Under the pieces are notes generated by a model, which searched no databases, was not told the DNA's origin, and saw only the letters and a program-made list of their open reading frames with translations. From Tautonia rosea (lineage in GTDB: Bacteria > Planctomycetota > Planctomycetia > Isosphaerales > Isosphaeraceae): a stretch of 64,000 nucleotides of DNA. The translations under genes and the position numbers were made by a program. Positions 26,725 to 34,696 of this stretch are shown one piece after another. Position 1 is the stretch's first letter. Each line of letters begins with the position of its first letter. The stretch spans positions 62,001 to 126,000 of the forward strand of contig NZ_JABBYO010000011.1 in assembly GCF_012958305.1 (NCBI RefSeq), written 5' to 3'.

Positions 26725-27678
26725 ATGAACTCCGACGTCATCATCGAGACCCGGAACCTGACCAAGGTCTACCGCGATTTCTGGGGGCGCCCGAAGGTGC
26801 TGGCCCTCAAGGCCCTGGACCTGAAGGTTCACCGAGGGGAAATCTTTGGCCTGCTCGGCCCCAACGGCTCGGGCAAAACCACGACAATCAAGCTCTTGCT
26901 TGGCCTCCTCTTCCCGACCGAAGGAGAGGCCTTCCTCTTCGGCGAGTCGGCCACCAATGTCGCCAAGAACGAGCGGCTTGGCTACCTGCCCGAAGAGTCG
27001 TACCTCTACAAGTTCCTCAACGCCGAAGAAACGCTCCACTTCTACGGCCGCTTGTTCAAAATCAGCCCGAGCGAGCGAAAAAAGCGGGTCGATCAACTGA
27101 TCGACATGGTCGGCCTGACCGCCGCCAAGCACCGGCAGATTCGCGAATACTCCAAGGGCATGCAGCGCCGGATCGGTCTGGCCCAGGCACTCATCAACGA
27201 CCCGGAGATGATCCTGCTCGACGAGCCGACCTCGGGCCTCGACCCGATCGGCACCTCCGAGATCAAGGACCGCATCCGAGAGCTTCGCGAGCGCGGCAAG
27301 ACGATCATCCTCTCCGGCCACTTGCTGGCCGACATGCAGGACATCTGCGACCGGATCGCCATTTTGCACCGCGGCGAGCTGAAGGAGCTGGGCGAGGTCC
27401 GCGACCTCTTGACCGTGCAGGACGTCACCCAGATCAAGACCAAGGACCTGCCCCCGGCCGCACTGCCCGAAATCGAGGCGATCATCAAGCGACACGGCGG
27501 CGAGGTTCTGGCCGTCGATCACCCGACGACCACGCTCGAAGAGCTCTTCCTGCGGATCGTCCGCGAGAGTGACCTGCACCCTGGCCGCCGACGGGTGGGC
27601 GACCGCCCCGGCATGCCCGCCTCGGCCGCGGGAGACGGCGCCCCCGCCGCTCCGGAGACTGCGGCCAAGGGGTCCTGA
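26725..27678 (+). CDS. ABC transporter ATP-binding protein
   Basis: 317 residues. Walker [15 protein letters not shown] (~residue 48), Q-loop region [12 protein letters not shown], signature [15 protein letters not shown], Walker [14 protein letters not shown], and H-loop [13 protein letters not shown] are all present and complete. The C-terminal ~80 residues form a regulatory extension ending in an Ala/Pro tail. It hydrolyses ATP to drive the permease encoded next at 27808; together they form an ABC-2 type system, mostly used for export or for remodelling the envelope. A perfect hairpin lies between the two genes. Confidence 0.92.
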   Translation: MNSDVIIETRNLTKVYRDFWGRPKVLALKALDLKVHRGEIFGLLGPNGSGKTTTIKLLLGLLFPTEGEAFLFGESATNVAKNERLGYLPEESYLYKFLNAEETLHFYGRLFKISPSERKKRVDQLIDMVGLTAAKHRQIREYSKGMQRRIGLAQALINDPEMILLDEPTSGLDPIGTSEIKDRIRELRERGKTIILSGHLLADMQDICDRIAILHRGELKELGEVRDLLTVQDVTQIKTKDLPPAALPEIEAIIKRHGGEVLAVDHPTTTLEELFLRIVRESDLHPGRRRVGDRPGMPASAAGDGAPAAPETAAKGS

Positions 27679-27685
27679 GTCGATC

Positions 27686-27719
27686 GTCGTGGTCGTCCAC
27701 CGAGGTGGACGACCACGAC
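27686..27719 (+). promoter_or_regulatory. Perfect 16-bp hairpin inside the ABC operon
   Basis: GTCGTGGTCGTCCACC (27686-27701) is perfectly complementary to GGTGGACGACCACGAC (27704-27719), with only GA between them. It begins 7 bp past the ATPase stop and has no U-tract. It could be a processing or attenuation site that sets the ATPase:permease ratio, a protein-binding palindrome, or a repeat. Confidence 0.6.
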
Positions 27720-27807
27720 ACGCTCCCTCAAGGGCTCATCACGGGCCTCGCGGCGATTGTTTCCCTTCATTCCCGTCCTTTATCCGCTTCTGGAGTCTCC
27801 CCGAGCG

Positions 27808-30573
27808 ATGTCTGCGCTGAGTTTTCTCCTGATGCTTTGCTGGGCACAGGCCGGCGGCGATCAGGCCGCCCCCGACGCCCCGCCGGGTTCGTCCACCCTG
27901 CCGGCCCAGGCGATTGTCACCGACGAGGCCTCTGGTGCCCCCGCCCCAGCCCCCGCCGCTCCCGGAGCCGGTGGCGACGGTGCCCCGATGGTGGCTCCCG
28001 CGGTCGCCGTAGCCGACCAGATGGCCCCCTGGCAATACTGGATTCTCTTGATCGGCGACCCTCGGGCCACGGTGCCGGTCTGGTGGGGTCCGCTGCTGAG
28101 CTGGGCCAAGGTAATCTCGCTGGCTGGTTTGCTCGGCTGGATCGGGGCCTGGGTCCTCTCATCGTTACGCGGTCGGCGGCGGCCGAAGGTGACGATCGGC
28201 GGCGCCCGGCCCATCGACCTGGCCTTGCTGCTTGCCATCCTCGTTGGCATCGGCAGTATCTTTGTCCGGGTGGCTCAGGGCTCGGGACAGTTGCCCGACA
28301 TCCAGTTGGCTGGCGTCTCGGTCTCGTCGCTGGTGGGCCTGATCTGCCTCGGCGTCGGGTTGCTTTGGCTTGAGGTGGTGCTCTGGTCCGGCATTCTCCG
28401 GCAGCGAAGCGTGGGAGACATGCTGGTGCTGGCCGGGATTCACCTGGCCCTGTTCTTCGCCGTGGCCGTGGCCCTGAGCTTGCCGAAAAGCTCGGTGCAG
28501 CTCTTCGGGCCAGGGCTGGGCATGGCTCCCAACACGGCGATGGTCGATGCCCAGGGAGCCCTGACCCCCTCCGGCGTGGTGGCCCTGACCTTGCTGGCCG
28601 TGCAGATGGCCCTGACCTACATGGGTTTCGTCGTCCTGCTGCGGATCACCCTGCTGGTCATCGGCGAGGTCGCCCGGGTGCGCCCCCGACGACTCTTTGC
28701 AATGGGCAAATTCAGCTGGGTCGAGTCGTTCCGCAAGACGCGCATCCCCTGGGCCGTGCTGGTGATCTTCCTCTTGATCCTCGCCTTCACCCACTGGTTC
28801 CTCCAGCCTCCCGATGCACTCCGGCAGGCCGAGCTGAGCCGCCTCTACGTCGGCACCTTGATGCTTTTGTCGTCAATCTTGCTGACGATCATGGTGGCGA
28901 TTCTTACCCCCATCTCGCTGCCCAACGACATCCGCTTTCAGACGATTTACACGATCGTCACCAAGCCGGTCCGCCGTCTGGAAGTCGTCTGGGGCCGGAT
29001 GTTCGGCTTCATGGCGGTCGTCACGGTGTTGATCCTCGCCCTCGGTGGCATCAGCCTGATCTACCTCGACCGTAACGTCGGAGGCCGGATCGAGGAGCTT
29101 CGGGCCGAGATCGCCGAGGCTCGCGAAGTGGGTCTGACGAACCGGGCCACGCAGCTGTCCTCGCAGCTCGATCAGTTGGAGACCCGCATGTCGGCCCGGC
29201 TGCCGATCGACGGGTCGTTGACCTTCATCGACTCGGTCGGCGAGCCGAGGATCAAGGGGATTGACGTCGGCCAGGAGCTGGAAATCCGCAGCTTCGTCGA
29301 AGGAGCCACCCAGGCCGAGGCCTCCTGGCTCTTTGGCGAGAACCTCCCGCACCCGGTCGACCGCCTCTTCCCGAACCGGCCCGGCTTGCCCTTCCCGACC
29401 CAGTCGAAACCCGTTCCCCTGAACCTCCTGCTCGTCTCCGGAACGGTGGAAGACCTCGCCAACCGCATCTACGACCTGGCCTACGAGCGCATGGAGCTGG
29501 AGGGGCAAAAGCAAGGGGCCGAGCCGAGCGAACTCTCACGCATCAACGCTCGTATTACTCGCAACGAGGAACAGCGCGGGAGCCTCAATCAGCAGTACCA
29601 GGAACTCGTCGGCCGCTACGTCGAGCTGATGGACCAGGCTCAGGCCGCCACAGACGATGCCGAGGCCGATCGGCTCCTCGAAGAGGCCGCGGCCCTGCGA
29701 TCGCCCGATGTTCCCGTGCAGATGACCTTCACCGTTTATCGGACCACCAAGGGACGCCCCGGCGAGCCGGTCTATGCGTCGATTCAGGTCGTCCACCCGT
29801 TCTCCAGCGAGGCCCCGATGTTCCCGGGCGATCCTCAGCCAACCCCGTTGATCTTCGACCCCCTGGCTCAGGAATTCGCCGGACGGGCCAACCCCTTGAT
29901 TCCGGAACTGGTTTACAGCGACACCTTCGACGTCCGGGAGTACTACACCAACAAGTGGTCCTTCCCGGCCTCGATGCTCGTCGGCAGCCGGGGTTACCTG
30001 ACGATCCAGGTCCAGTGCCTGAGCCCGACCCAGTACCTCGGCATGGCCGAAAACGACCTGTTCATCGTCGCCAGCCAGGGCTCGTTCCTGGTCAACTACC
30101 TGAAGGGACTGGCCGGGATCTGGCTGCAAGCCATGGTCCTGACCGCCATCGGCGTCTGGGCCGGCACCTTCCTCAGCTGGCCGGTCGCCCTCTTGATTAC
30201 CGTCTTCTTCTTCGTCGCCGGCGAAGTTTTCTTCCCGATCCTCAGTCAACTGGCCAGCGGCCAGATGACCGGCGGTGGGCCGTTCGAGTCCTTGATCCGC
30301 ATGATCTCGCACCAAAACCAGATGGCGGATCTTGATGCAACCCTCGGCGTGATCCTGGCCAAGTCGCTCGACGCGATCGTCGTGCCGATCATGTCGTTGT
30401 TGATCTTCATCGTGCCGAACTTCTCGGCCATGGACCTCTCGAACCTCGTGGCCGACGGCTTCGCCATCCAGTGGCAAACCCTGGGGGCGAACATCCTGCT
30501 GGCCCTGGCCTACGCCCTTCCCTTCTCGATCGCCGGCTATTTCATCCTGAAAAATCGCGAGGTGGCCGCATGA
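27808..30573 (+). CDS. ABC-2 type transporter permease with large extracytoplasmic domain
   Basis: 921 residues from ATG at 27808; the frame to 27757 is less likely. A signal-like helix and an Ala/Pro-rich segment come first. About six hydrophobic helices follow (residues ~80-400: VISLAGLLGWIGAWVL, IDLALLLAILVGIGSIFV, LVGLICLGVGLLWLEV, HLALFFAVAVALSLP, ALTLLAVQMALTYMGF, LVIFLLILAFTHWFL). After FQTIYTIVTKPVRRLEVVWGRMFG, a coiled-coil and beta-rich extracytoplasmic domain runs ~440-770 (EELRAEIAEAREVGL; DLAYERMELEGQKQG; NARITRNEEQRG). Further helices follow near the C-terminus. It is the likely partner of the ATPase at 26725 and overlaps the next gene by 4 bp (ATGA). Confidence 0.85.
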   Translation: MSALSFLLMLCWAQAGGDQAAPDAPPGSSTLPAQAIVTDEASGAPAPAPAAPGAGGDGAPMVAPAVAVADQMAPWQYWILLIGDPRATVPVWWGPLLSWAKVISLAGLLGWIGAWVLSSLRGRRRPKVTIGGARPIDLALLLAILVGIGSIFVRVAQGSGQLPDIQLAGVSVSSLVGLICLGVGLLWLEVVLWSGILRQRSVGDMLVLAGIHLALFFAVAVALSLPKSSVQLFGPGLGMAPNTAMVDAQGALTPSGVVALTLLAVQMALTYMGFVVLLRITLLVIGEVARVRPRRLFAMGKFSWVESFRKTRIPWAVLVIFLLILAFTHWFLQPPDALRQAELSRLYVGTLMLLSSILLTIMVAILTPISLPNDIRFQTIYTIVTKPVRRLEVVWGRMFGFMAVVTVLILALGGISLIYLDRNVGGRIEELRAEIAEAREVGLTNRATQLSSQLDQLETRMSARLPIDGSLTFIDSVGEPRIKGIDVGQELEIRSFVEGATQAEASWLFGENLPHPVDRLFPNRPGLPFPTQSKPVPLNLLLVSGTVEDLANRIYDLAYERMELEGQKQGAEPSELSRINARITRNEEQRGSLNQQYQELVGRYVELMDQAQAATDDAEADRLLEEAAALRSPDVPVQMTFTVYRTTKGRPGEPVYASIQVVHPFSSEAPMFPGDPQPTPLIFDPLAQEFAGRANPLIPELVYSDTFDVREYYTNKWSFPASMLVGSRGYLTIQVQCLSPTQYLGMAENDLFIVASQGSFLVNYLKGLAGIWLQAMVLTAIGVWAGTFLSWPVALLITVFFFVAGEVFFPILSQLASGQMTGGGPFESLIRMISHQNQMADLDATLGVILAKSLDAIVVPIMSLLIFIVPNFSAMDLSNLVADGFAIQWQTLGANILLALAYALPFSIAGYFILKNREVAA

Positions 30574-32057
30574 GTACGCTCTCCATCCGGGCCAAACAAA
30601 TTCTCTATGGCTCGTTGATCATCGGACTCTTCGCCGTCATGGTCCCCTACGGCCAGTGGCTGCAAGGCGAGAAAAGTCGGCGGGACCTGGGCGAGGCCAC
30701 CCTCGGCGAGGTCAACGCCGGAAGCTTCATGCTCAAGCTGGCCATGATCGGCGGCTTCCGAGGCGTCGTCGCCAACGCCCTCTGGATGCAGGCCCAGGAA
30801 CTCCAGCGCCTGCAGGAGTGGGACCAGCTCAAAACCCGAGTCGACCTGATCACCAAGCTCCAGCCCCACTTCCTCTCCATCTGGACCTTCCAGGGCTGGA
30901 ACCTCGCCTACAACGTCTCGGTCGAGTGGGACGACCCAGCGGATAAATACATCTGGATCAAAAACGGCATCAACTTCCTCCGCGAAGGCGTGACCAACAA
31001 CCCCAAGAGCCCCGACCTCGTCTGGGACACCGCCTGGACCTACTACCACAAGGTCGGCTTCGCTGACGAGTCGATCATCCTCCGCCAGCTCTTCCATGAA
31101 GATGTGGACGAGGACTTCCGCACCGACCCCGTCGACAACCGCATCTACGACGATAACTTCAAGGTCTCCCGCGGCTGGTTCGAGCTGGCCGTCGACCGCG
31201 CCGACGACTTCCAGCGCCTCGCCACCGAGCTGGAAACCCCCGTCGAGTTCGTCGACCCCGTCGAAAACCGCAAAGGACGTCCCGGCGACCTGGCCTTCCG
31301 CACCATGGCCGCCCACGCCCAGACCCGCTACGCCGCGGCCCTGGAGAAGCGCAGCAAGGTCAACGTCCCCGCCCAGTTCGGCGAACGGGCCCGAGGCGAG
31401 TGGGACCTGGCCGAAACGGAATGGCTGAAGTTCGGAGACTACGAGTTCCGCTCTCCCAACGCCCTCCGCATTCAGGGCGAACTCGTCGCCCAGCCGATCC
31501 GCATCGGCGACGTGCTCGAACCCGCCTTGATCGAACAGTACCGGACCGACACCGATTACTGGGCCGATCTGCTCAGCCGATACGAGGACAAGGACATCCG
31601 CGAGGTCACGCTCGACGAGGCCGAGCGCCTGACCGACAACAAGATGGCCTGGACCGACCGCTGGGCCAACCAGAACAACTTCCGCTACTGGATCGAGCGC
31701 TGCCGAGCCGAGCGAGAGCCCGAAGGCGTCCGCGCCCGACAGCTTTTCTACGAAGGCTACCTCGCCTACCTCAACGCCGACTTCCCGACGGCGGCCGACA
31801 CCTACCGCGAGGGGCTCGACCTCTGGAAGTCGGTCCTCGACAACTTCCCGACCTACCGCGATGACGACCTGAACCGCAAGGACACCGGCCAGGCGGTCCT
31901 CCGCTACGTCGAGGCCCTCCGCCAGGCCGGCCGCGAGGTCCCCGAGGACATGCCCTTCGCCGAACTGCTCGAAGGCGCCGAGCTCGACCCGATGCTCGAC
32001 CCGTTCGACGCCCTCGACATGCTCGGCCCGATCGGCGACGCGGGCGAGGAAGGCTGA
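30570..32057 (+). CDS. Membrane-anchored protein of the ABC operon
   Basis: 495 residues from ATG at 30570, overlapping the permease stop (ATGA), so the two are translationally coupled. One N-terminal helix (ILYGSLIIGLFAVMVPYGQWL) anchors a long, mainly helical domain: GGFRGVVANALWMQAQELQRLQEWDQLKTRVDLITKLQPHF resembles TPR-like helical pairs, then WTFQGWNLAYNVSVEWDDPADKYIWIKNGINFLREG. The C-terminal part continues helical (RQLFYEGYLAYLNADFPTAADTYREGLDLWKSVLDNFP, a TPR-type unit). No named family. It is probably an accessory or scaffold subunit of the ABC system. Confidence 0.8.
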   Translation: MSTLSIRAKQILYGSLIIGLFAVMVPYGQWLQGEKSRRDLGEATLGEVNAGSFMLKLAMIGGFRGVVANALWMQAQELQRLQEWDQLKTRVDLITKLQPHFLSIWTFQGWNLAYNVSVEWDDPADKYIWIKNGINFLREGVTNNPKSPDLVWDTAWTYYHKVGFADESIILRQLFHEDVDEDFRTDPVDNRIYDDNFKVSRGWFELAVDRADDFQRLATELETPVEFVDPVENRKGRPGDLAFRTMAAHAQTRYAAALEKRSKVNVPAQFGERARGEWDLAETEWLKFGDYEFRSPNALRIQGELVAQPIRIGDVLEPALIEQYRTDTDYWADLLSRYEDKDIREVTLDEAERLTDNKMAWTDRWANQNNFRYWIERCRAEREPEGVRARQLFYEGYLAYLNADFPTAADTYREGLDLWKSVLDNFPTYRDDDLNRKDTGQAVLRYVEALRQAGREVPEDMPFAELLEGAELDPMLDPFDALDMLGPIGDAGEEG

Positions 32058-32108
32058 TCGCCTCCTTCGCCCGGCCTCCCGATGCTTCGGCCCCCCGTTG
32101 ATCCGCTC

Positions 32109-32156
32109 GGCCGCCGCTCCGATCCCCTGGTGCCCAGGTGGACCGGAGCGGCGGCC
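32109..32156 (+). terminator. Strong hairpin ending the ABC operon
   Basis: GGCCGCCGCTCCG (32109-32121) is perfectly complementary to CGGAGCGGCGGCC (32144-32156). A second small CTGG/CCAG stem sits inside the loop. It lies ~50 bp past the operon's last stop and is followed by TTGCCTATTC, a weak U-tract. Confidence 0.65.
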
Positions 32157-32275
32157 TTGCCTATTCTAAACGTGAGATCGGATTCCGACACACCCTGCGA
32201 ACGGGGCCAGGACCTTTGCAACGTCGCTTGCGTAGGACCGTGTCCACCCTTCAATGGTGTGTCGCCCTGTGACCC

Positions 32276-32392
32276 TGGGTGGCCCCGGTTGCTCGCCAAC
32301 CGGGGTTGCGGAGCGACGAGAGGCTGCGGTGCGGCCCCCCGCGGCCTCATGCGGCTTCGCCGCCCCGATTGCTTGCCAATCGGGGCCACCCA
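32276..32392. repeat. Double-hairpin repeat with GGGTGGCC ends, copy 1
   Basis: It starts GGGTGGCC and ends GGCCACCC. Each end is itself a hairpin: CCCCGGTTGctcgCCAACCGGGG on the left, and CCCCGATTGcttgCCAATCGGGG on the right. The middle is GC-rich without a gene. A diverged second copy lies at 52698-52812. Confidence 0.7.
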
Positions 32393-32420
32393 AAACGCAT
32401 CAATTGAGAATGGAAACGGT

Positions 32421-32497
32421 CGTAGGGTGCGTCGAGTCTTCGATAACGCACCGATCCGCCTTCGCGGTGCGTCTTCGAAGACTCGAAGCACCCTACG
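32421..32497. repeat. CGTAGGGTGCG long inverted repeat
   Basis: The two 33-bp arms (32421-32453 and 32465-32497) are nearly perfectly complementary, with three mismatches, around a short loop. The outer ends read CGTAGGGTGC and GCACCCTACG. This type of CGTAGGGTGCGT palindrome is widespread as an interspersed repeat in unrelated bacteria. There is no coding capacity. Confidence 0.75.
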
Positions 32498-32527
32498 AAA
32501 CCACGAAACTCGTCTCGCCCACCGATG

Positions 32528-32634
32528 GCCCCTCACCCGGCCTTCGGCCACCCTCCCCCCCGTTTACCGGGGCGAGGGTTGAGATGGCACAATCTCCTTC
32601 TCCCCCGGTTGCGGGGAGAAGGCCGGGGTGAGGG
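32528..32634. repeat. CCCTCACCCGGCC-type palindromic repeat, long form
   Basis: It begins CCCCTCACCCGGCCTTCGGC and ends GGAGAAGGCCGGGGTGAGGG, forming an interrupted inverted repeat. It is the longer relative of the element at 7451. Between the two arms are pyrimidine-rich stretches and no gene. Confidence 0.6.
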
Positions 32635-32792
32635 AGTTTCGCCTGATCGACCGCGTTCATGGTTCGGTCGAGCATTACGGCCGCCTCTCCAGGAAAACCG
32701 ACCCAGACGCGACCGCCTCCCTTGCCCGTGTCATCACAACCTGCCGTTCTGTTGATTGATCCCTCACCCCGCCCCGAGGCTTCCACGATCCC

Positions 32793-33647
32793 ATGAGTAC
32801 CGACGGCCGGCGCACCATTCGAGTTGGACATTCCCCCGACTCCGACGACGCCTTCATGTTCTACGCCCTGGCTCACGACAAACTCGACACGGGCGACCTG
32901 CACTTTGTCCACCAGCTCGAAGACATCGAGACCCTGAACCGACGCGCCCTCAACGGCGAGCTGGAAGTCTCGGCCGTCAGCATCCACGCCTACGCCCACC
33001 TGGCCGACACCTACGCCCTGCTCGCCTCCGGCTCCAGCATGGGCGACCGCTACGGCCCGAAGCTCATCGCCCGCGAGCCGATGACCCTCGACGACCTCCG
33101 CGCCCGCAAGCCCACCATCGCCGTCCCCGGCACCCTCACGACCGCCTACCTCACCCTCCAGCTCTGCCTGGGCAAGGACGTGCCGGTCACGGTCGTCCCC
33201 TTCGACCAGATCATCCCGACCGTCCTCGAAGGCAAGGCCGACGTCGGCCTGATCATCCACGAAGGGCAGCTCTACTACCCCGACCAGGGCCTGCACCAGA
33301 TCGTCGACCTGGGCGAGTGGTGGTTCCAGGAGACCGGCCTGCCGCTCCCCCTCGGCGGCAACGTCGTCCGCCGCGACCTCGGCCAGGAGACCGTCGAGCG
33401 CATCGCCCGCCTGCTCAAGCAGAGCATCCAGTACGCCCTCGACCATCGCCAGGAGGCGCTCGACTACGCCCTGACCTACGCCCGAGGGCTCGACCCGAAC
33501 CTCGCCGACCGCTTCGTCGGCATGTACGTCAACGACTGGACCGTCGACTACGGCGACCGCGGCCGCGAGGCCGTCCGCACCCTCCTCCGCCGCGCCGAGG
33601 CCGCCCAGCTCCTCCCCGGCCCCGTCGATGTCCAGTTCGTCGGCTGA
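32793..33647 (+). CDS. mqnD: 1,4-dihydroxy-6-naphthoate synthase (futalosine menaquinone pathway)
   Basis: 284 residues, as expected for MqnD. It belongs to the periplasmic-binding-protein-like MqnA/MqnD family: RTIRVGHSPDSDDAFMFYAL (substrate-binding N-terminus), IETLNRRALNGELEVSAVSIHAYAH, SGSSMGDRYGPKLIA, VPGTLTTAYLTLQL, ADVGLIIHEGQLYY. By family knowledge MqnD converts cyclic dehypoxanthine futalosine to 1,4-dihydroxy-6-naphthoate, a cytoplasmic step of menaquinone synthesis. The HEGQLYY and SPDSDDAF signatures separate it from MqnA. No other mqn gene lies in the window. It stands alone after a 735-bp repeat-rich gap. Confidence 0.88.
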   Translation: MSTDGRRTIRVGHSPDSDDAFMFYALAHDKLDTGDLHFVHQLEDIETLNRRALNGELEVSAVSIHAYAHLADTYALLASGSSMGDRYGPKLIAREPMTLDDLRARKPTIAVPGTLTTAYLTLQLCLGKDVPVTVVPFDQIIPTVLEGKADVGLIIHEGQLYYPDQGLHQIVDLGEWWFQETGLPLPLGGNVVRRDLGQETVERIARLLKQSIQYALDHRQEALDYALTYARGLDPNLADRFVGMYVNDWTVDYGDRGREAVRTLLRRAEAAQLLPGPVDVQFVG

Positions 33648-33672
33648 CGGAACGTTTTCCCATTGAAGCAAA

Positions 33673-33705
33673 AGCTGGGGTCAGGATGACCCCAGCCACC
33701 CCGCC
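33673..33705. repeat. GCTGGGGTC palindrome beside the HNH gene
   Basis: GCTGGGGTC (33674-33682) pairs with GACCCCAGC (33688-33696), followed by CACCCCGCC. Related sequences stand on the other side of the HNH gene at 34596-34683. Confidence 0.6.
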
Positions 33706-33755
33706 GATTGCCCGCGAAGATGTGGATGGAGCACTAGACGCAGTGACTTAGTGAG

Positions 33756-34565
33756 CTACCTATGTGATATTGTCAAGGAATTTCTTCTCCGATCGGCCTC
33801 TCGCGAGACATCTCGAAGAACACGAACTACCTCGGTAAATCGAGTGCAGAAGAAGCTCTCGCTTTCTTCGACAGAGACGACCCCACCGAATAAGGCAGGC
33901 AACTGCAAGTACACGGACCGCTCAACTTCGAGTTGTCTATTCGCTCGAAGGAGTAATATTCGAAAATCTGCGGGAAGAGCATCCGGAAACAAGTGGATTA
34001 ATCGATCGAAACGCTCCTGGACTGCACGTATTCCTTCGTCGAAGAGGTGCTTGAATCGTTGATAATTCGCTTCCGAATATTTTGGTATCCAATGTTCGCT
34101 CATCCGATCCCAGATATCCAAGGCATCGTCTGCATTTCCTTGAGGCAGATTATTAGGGCCCGCCATGAAAATGAACCTGATTTTCCAGTTATGACAATCT
34201 AAACTAGCCTCCAATAATGCTTCAGACACAAGCTCTAGTTTGGACGCATCTTCAACTTCTATTTTAGATGAATTTTCAACAGATGCATGTAGTCTTAGAG
34301 CAACAATATCCCTCCAACTTGAATTGTACAGTTTGATCAGTTCTGGAGTTAAGTTTCTTACAAAGGCCCCTATGGTGTGTGCGTCACTGTGGCAGTGCAA
34401 GCAAATCACTGCCAGATTATCAAAAGAGTTATTGGACGGGTTTTCATCGATATGATGGATCTGAACCTTATGTTTCTCCAGGCGGCAGACGCAACACGTA
34501 CGATCAGAGGCAAACAAGACTCGTGCTGCCAAGTCATCAGGAATCTGAACGCGTTGCTTTGCCAT
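33756..34565 (-). CDS. HNH endonuclease-like protein (AT-rich, probably transferred)
   Basis: 269 residues from ATG at 34565 (MAKQRVQIPDDLAARVL). The N-terminal domain is a complete HNH: CCVC (C24, C25, C27), QIHHID (H37, H38), NSFDNLAVICLHCHSDAH (N50, C55, C58, H59). Its zinc knuckle and catalytic His pair are intact, so it probably cuts DNA or RNA. The other ~200 residues are helical and unknown (KLELVSEALLEASLDCHNWKIRFIFMAG, RFKHLFDEGIRAVQERFDRLIHLFPDALP). Codon use is AT-rich compared with its neighbours, which suggests recent acquisition. It is bracketed by GCTGGGGTC palindromes and could be a mobile or defence nuclease. No methylase or partner lies nearby. Confidence 0.8.
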   Translation of the reverse strand: MAKQRVQIPDDLAARVLFASDRTCCVCRLEKHKVQIHHIDENPSNNSFDNLAVICLHCHSDAHTIGAFVRNLTPELIKLYNSSWRDIVALRLHASVENSSKIEVEDASKLELVSEALLEASLDCHNWKIRFIFMAGPNNLPQGNADDALDIWDRMSEHWIPKYSEANYQRFKHLFDEGIRAVQERFDRLIHLFPDALPADFRILLLRANRQLEVERSVYLQLPALFGGVVSVEESESFFCTRFTEVVRVLRDVSREADRRRNSLTISHR

Positions 34566-34595
34566 CCTCAAAAACCTCAATTTTCTCCGAGCCCC

Positions 34596-34683
34596 GGCGG
34601 GGTGGCTGGGGTCGTGTCGACGCCAGCTCCCCTGACCTGAGCAAGAGCGGACCGAGGTCATCCTGACCCCAACCACCCCGCCG
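34596..34683. repeat. GGCGGGGTGGCTGGGGTC repeat pair beside the HNH gene
   Basis: GGCGGGGTGGCTGGGGTC at 34597-34614 faces GGTCATCCTGACCCCAACCA at 34656-34676, followed by CCCCGCCG. The two arms are inverted copies of the same motif and stand between the HNH gene start and the phosphatase stop. Confidence 0.55.
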
Positions 34684-34696
34684 CCGGGACGATCGA

